A stretch of DNA of 64,000 nucleotides, from positions 26,829 to 90,828 of the forward strand of contig JASAMV010000274.1 in assembly GCA_030248065.1 (NCBI GenBank), given 5' to 3'. The position numbers and the translations under genes were made by a program. This stretch comes from Rhynchonema sp. JSB1_4 (lineage: Eukaryota > Nematoda > Chromadorea > Monhysterida > Xyalidae). Position 1 is the stretch's first letter; every line of letters begins with the position of its first letter. The notes beneath the pieces were generated by a model that made no database searches, was not told where the DNA came from, and saw only the letters and a list, made by a program, of their open reading frames with translations. Of this stretch, positions 62,733 through 64,000 are shown piece after piece.

Positions 62733-63880
62733 CAGTGTTGGAGGTACTCTGGAGGGGGATACCTACTGTACCGGGCTCGGAGAGGGGGGATATAGGCAAT
62801 CCAGCAGCTGATGTCACCGCCGCGAAATCTACAGTATACCAGAGTCTGAGCCATTACACCGCTTTTCGACTTATACATGAAGCGATTTTTCTTTAGTTCA
62901 ATGTTTCATGCCACGCAGCTGAGTACTGTGCAAGCCGAATGGCTCTAAAGAGGTACAATTTTATAACACAGGAAATTTTTCTTTGGGCCACAGTTTGAGA
63001 TAGAGTTGCCAACTAATTTTGACCAGCGTAAAAGTTATTCCTCTACAGCTGATGAATATCTTTTACGCTGGTCGAAATTAGTAGAGCAACTCTATCTCAA
63101 ACTGTGGCCCAAAGAAAAATTCCCTGTGTTGTAAAATTGTATTGATACCTCTTTCGAGCTGAGTATAGAGCAATTGCTTCATGTCTAAGTCGAGAAGCGG
63201 TGGAAGATCTCAGCCTCTGGTATACTGTAGATTTCGCAGCGGTGACATCAACGGCTAGATTGCCTTTACCTACTGTACAGTGTAGTTCCTGGGGGGAGGG
63301 GGTCCCCCCTAAGGTACACTAACCGCCGCGACCAAGGTACACTAGTACACTAGCACACTAACCGCCGCGCCAGGTACACTAACCGCCTCAATTTTTGCCT
63401 AAAATCGGCATTTTTAGGCCTAAAATGGCCATTTTCAGGTCAATGATGTCAAAAGTCGCCAAAATACCCTTTTTATGGAGAATTTTTTTCAAAAAGGGGT
63501 AAAAATCGGTCAAATTTTCAACCTCAAAAGTGACTTTTTCCTGGATTTGGGTCTTCCCCCCTTCCCCCCAGGGAGGCACACTAACCGCCGCACGGAAAAA
63601 AGGGGTAGGTACACTAACCGCGCGCCGGACCATGAACTACACTGCTACTGTACCAGAGCCGGTGGCCTGGGGGTATGTACCTTGGGGTAGGGGGGGTTTG
63701 GGGGGTTAGGTTTTTGGGTGAAAATTTTTAATGTGTTTATTATGTGTGGAATCGTGTGAAAACGTAGTATTTGCGAGCGTAGCGCGCGAGTTTTGGGTGA
63801 TTTGAGGTAAAAACCACTGATTTTACACTAATTTTGGCCAAAAATTGGCACTTTTGGGGCAAAATCGGGGGATACCTACT
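62733..63880. mobile_element. Composite element with large palindrome, interrupted by hAT copy 3
   Basis: The left end (GTTGGAGGTACTCTGGAGGG) and right part (about 63780-63880) match, in reverse, the element at 51490-51775. Between them is a long palindrome. Arms from about 62811 (GATGTCACCGCCGCGAAATC) and 63255 pair at the outside, and 62951-63035 pairs with 63050-63150 at the centre. The hAT copy 63278-63644 then landed inside. A piece of the palindrome centre (TTTTACGCTGGTCGAAAT) also occurs at 22153-22170. Confidence 0.65.
63270..63652. mobile_element. hAT-type MITE, copy 3
   Basis: The body 63278-63644 (367 bases) has the shared CAGTGTAGTTCC ends and perfect CTACTGTA octamers on both sides (63270-63277 and 63645-63652). 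The target is a repeat unit of the surrounding element. It contains GGTACACTAACCGC units instead of the GGTACACTAATTTCCC units of copy 1. Confidence 0.85.
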
Positions 63881-64000
63881 GTACAGTGGTGTCGTTGGGG
63901 GGGGGGGTTACCCCCCCCGGGTATGGGGTATGGGAAATCGGCCGGGGGTATGGGGTATGGAAAATTTTTCACTTTTGGAACAAGCACCCGAGAAATGACT
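63653..64000. other. Low-complexity window edge
   Basis: G-rich runs (GGGGGGGTTTGGGG near 63690, poly-G at about 63896-63908) and GGGGTATGG repeats at 63920-63960. Apart from the element part listed separately, nothing codes here. The sequence is cut by the window end. Confidence 0.6.

Noticed and set aside
1..64000. tRNA or rRNA genes
   Set aside because: No cloverleaf with matching acceptor and T-loop consensus and no conserved rRNA stretch was noticed by eye; a covariance-model scan would be needed to be sure.

Overview
This is nuclear DNA from a multicellular animal, most likely an invertebrate. All six protein-coding genes are broken by GT-AG introns, mostly 50-500 bases long, and each could be rebuilt exon by exon with matching intron phases. 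A degenerate run of a TTAGGC-type hexamer (4691-4768), the telomere unit of nematodes, and two large secreted chitin-binding proteins hint at an ecdysozoan. The species cannot be fixed from this window.

Layout. 1-12782: no recognisable gene, but several hairpin/MITE-like elements. 12783-14576 (+): kynurenine formamidase. 16647-24791 (+): an S6KL/RPS6KL1-type AGC protein kinase with 17 exons. 25701-28997 (-): a compact DCAF15-like protein. 30108-45020 (-): SGSM1/2, a RUN plus TBC RabGAP with 23 exons. 45644-about 51418 (-): a multi-domain chitin-binding (peritrophin-A, CBM14) protein whose 5' end was not found. 53652-61433 (-): a complete 31-exon paralogue with 17 chitin-binding domains, the first nine nearly identical. 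61474-64000: a nest of small hAT-type elements with clear 8-bp target duplications.

The two peritrophin genes are a tandem duplicate pair, probably acting in an extracellular chitin matrix (cuticle, gut lining or eggshell). The other four genes are housekeeping or signalling genes (tryptophan catabolism, kinase, ubiquitin-ligase receptor, Rab GTPase control) with no evident joint pathway.

The most unusual signal is a dispersed 10-mer, TGATGTTTCA. It occurs 26 times exactly, on both strands (about 0.1 expected by chance), with variable flanks. It lies repeatedly against 3' splice sites, inside introns and even within coding exons. It is absent from about 3.6 to 11.0 kb and from the 31-exon peritrophin gene. 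All coordinates and splice sites were read by eye; no alignment or search was run.
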